Source of the DNA: Microbacterium sp. PM5
GTDB taxonomy: Bacteria; Actinomycetota; Actinomycetes; Actinomycetales; Microbacteriaceae
NCBI RefSeq assembly: GCF_003293595.1
Contig: NZ_CP022162.1
Location: 1,619,183 to 1,683,182, forward strand
Length of the DNA: 64,000 nucleotides
Reading direction: 5' to 3'
Under the pieces are notes generated by a model that saw only the letters and a list, made by a program, of their open reading frames with translations, was not told where the DNA came from and did not search any database. Positions 63,193-64,000 of the stretch are shown in pieces; the stretch's first letter is position 1; every line of letters begins with the position of its first letter. The translations under genes and the position numbers were made by a program.

Positions 63193-64000
63193 GCCACACC
63201 ATCGCCGTCTTCGGCGCCGGCGGCAAGATGGGCACGCGCGTGTCCGACAACCTCGTGCGCACCGCCCACACGGTCCACTACGTCGAGACCTCGCCGGCCG
63301 GTCGCGAGCGCGTCCTCGCCGCGGGTCGCACGCTGTCCGACGCCGCCACTGCCGTCGTCGACGCCGACATCGTCGTGCTCGCCGTGCCCGATCTCGCTCT
63401 GGCGCCGGTGACCGCGGAGCTCGTGCCCCAGCTGCGACCGGGCACGATCGTCCTGACCCTCGACCCCGCCGCCGCCTATGCCGGGCTCCTGACGACGCGC
63501 GACGACATCGTGCAGGCGGTCGCGCACCCCTGTCATCCGTCGGTGTTCCTCCAGCGGCAGAGCGCCGAGGAATGGGCCGACACCTTCGGCGGCGTCGCCG
63601 CACCGCAGGACGCGATCGCCGCGATCGAGAGCGACGACCCGCAGAAGAGGGCGATCGTCGAGGACACGGTGCGGGCGATCTACGCACCCGTCGTGGACGT
63701 GCACTGGGTGAGCGTCAAGCAGCTCGCCCAGCTCGAGCCGACGCTTGTCGAGACGGTCGCCTGCATGATCGGCGCGCTCCTGAACGAGGCCCTGCACGAG
63801 GCGATCCACACGATGGGAGTTCCCGAGGCGGCGGCGCGCAGCATCCTGTACGGGCACACGCAGGTGGCGCTGGCCAATGGGCTCCGCGGCGACAACCCCT
63901 TCAGCGACGCCTGCCTCATCGCGATGGACTACGGTCGCGAGAGCATCATCAAAGATGACTGGAAGAAGATCTTCCGCGATGACGAGCTCGACAAGAACCT
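63189..64000 (+). CDS. NAD(P)-dependent dehydrogenase with PGDH_C-like domain, candidate D-apionate oxidoisomerase (ApnO type); 3' cut
   Basis: The first 270 residues of a Rossmann dehydrogenase: nucleotide-binding AVFGAGGKMGTRV at about 5-17, then VVDADIVVLAVPDLAL and the VAHPCHPSVFLQRQ segment. A helical C-domain follows (KQLAQLEPTLVETVACMIGALLNEALHEAI), like the phosphogluconate-dehydrogenase C-terminal family. ApnO, as I recall it from the apiose work, belongs to this family and converts D-apionate to 3-oxo-isoapionate, which fits the gene before it. GTG 63189 overlaps the upstream stop (GTGA). The frame runs off the window with little more than the tail missing. Confidence 0.75.
   Translation, partial: MSHTIAVFGAGGKMGTRVSDNLVRTAHTVHYVETSPAGRERVLAAGRTLSDAATAVVDADIVVLAVPDLALAPVTAELVPQLRPGTIVLTLDPAAAYAGLLTTRDDIVQAVAHPCHPSVFLQRQSAEEWADTFGGVAAPQDAIAAIESDDPQKRAIVEDTVRAIYAPVVDVHWVSVKQLAQLEPTLVETVACMIGALLNEALHEAIHTMGVPEAAARSILYGHTQVALANGLRGDNPFSDACLIAMDYGRESIIKDDWKKIFRDDELDKN

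Overview
The window is a high-GC actinobacterial chromosome segment. Gene content, the frequent gcggcatcc/gatgcc codon runs and many leaderless-looking promoters suggest Microbacteriaceae, most like Microbacterium; this is an inference from style, not a database match. No rRNA, tRNA, CRISPR array, insertion sequence or phage gene was seen.

Layout. 1-5.1 kb holds housekeeping genes: photolyase C-terminus, a luciferase-like monooxygenase, prephenate dehydratase, a lipoprotein and phosphoglucomutase. 5.1-26 kb is a galactan/arabinogalactan locus. It has a secreted, apparently sortase-anchored GH30 galactanase, glycerate kinase, GalE, GH51 arabinofuranosidase, GH35 beta-galactosidase, a sugar ABC importer without its own ATPase, a LacI regulator, GH36 alpha-galactosidase, a second LacI regulator, GalT and GalK. 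Four copies of a TGTTGACGTCAACA-like palindrome sit in front of the galactanase and in front of the transporter/LacI pair. They define a small local regulon.

26-38.9 kb is mixed: two alpha/beta hydrolases, a DUF218 protein, a carboxylesterase, an orphan DNA methyltransferase, a lipoate ligase with an N-terminal accessory domain, a surface-anchored beta-propeller protein, a regulator with two LuxR helix-turn-helices, and MarR with two MFS exporters.

38.9-58.5 kb is a second glycan locus: TetR and GH2 on the minus strand, facing a long plus-strand operon. The operon encodes an SBP_bac_5-type importer (including a permease-ATPase fusion), a sulfatase, GH3 with a PA14-like insert, a serine hydrolase, GH78 rhamnosidase, a DUF5060/DUF4038/DUF5605-like hydrolase and GH30.

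58.5-64 kb has a GntR/FadR-type regulator with tandem operators in front of a tightly overlapping operon: a DhaK-DhaL kinase, an RpiB-type isomerase, a TIM-like isomerase, an AP_endonuc_2-type TIM barrel and a Rossmann/PGDH_C-type dehydrogenase cut by the window end. This combination matches the published L-erythrulose branch of D-apionate/D-apiose catabolism (LerK, DerI, LerI, OiaC and ApnO types). Next to a rhamnosidase, a sulfatase and a DUF4038-like hydrolase, it suggests a locus that strips and burns an apiose- and rhamnose-containing plant glycan. I consider this the most interesting system in the window.

How the genes work together: in locus 1, outside cleavage of beta-1,6-galactan is followed by oligosaccharide import, trimming by GH35/GH51/GH36, and the Leloir steps GalK-GalT-GalE feeding phosphoglucomutase. 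In locus 2, imported oligosaccharides would be desulfated, de-esterified and hydrolysed inside the cell, with a C4/C5 sugar acid branch ending in erythrose 4-phosphate.
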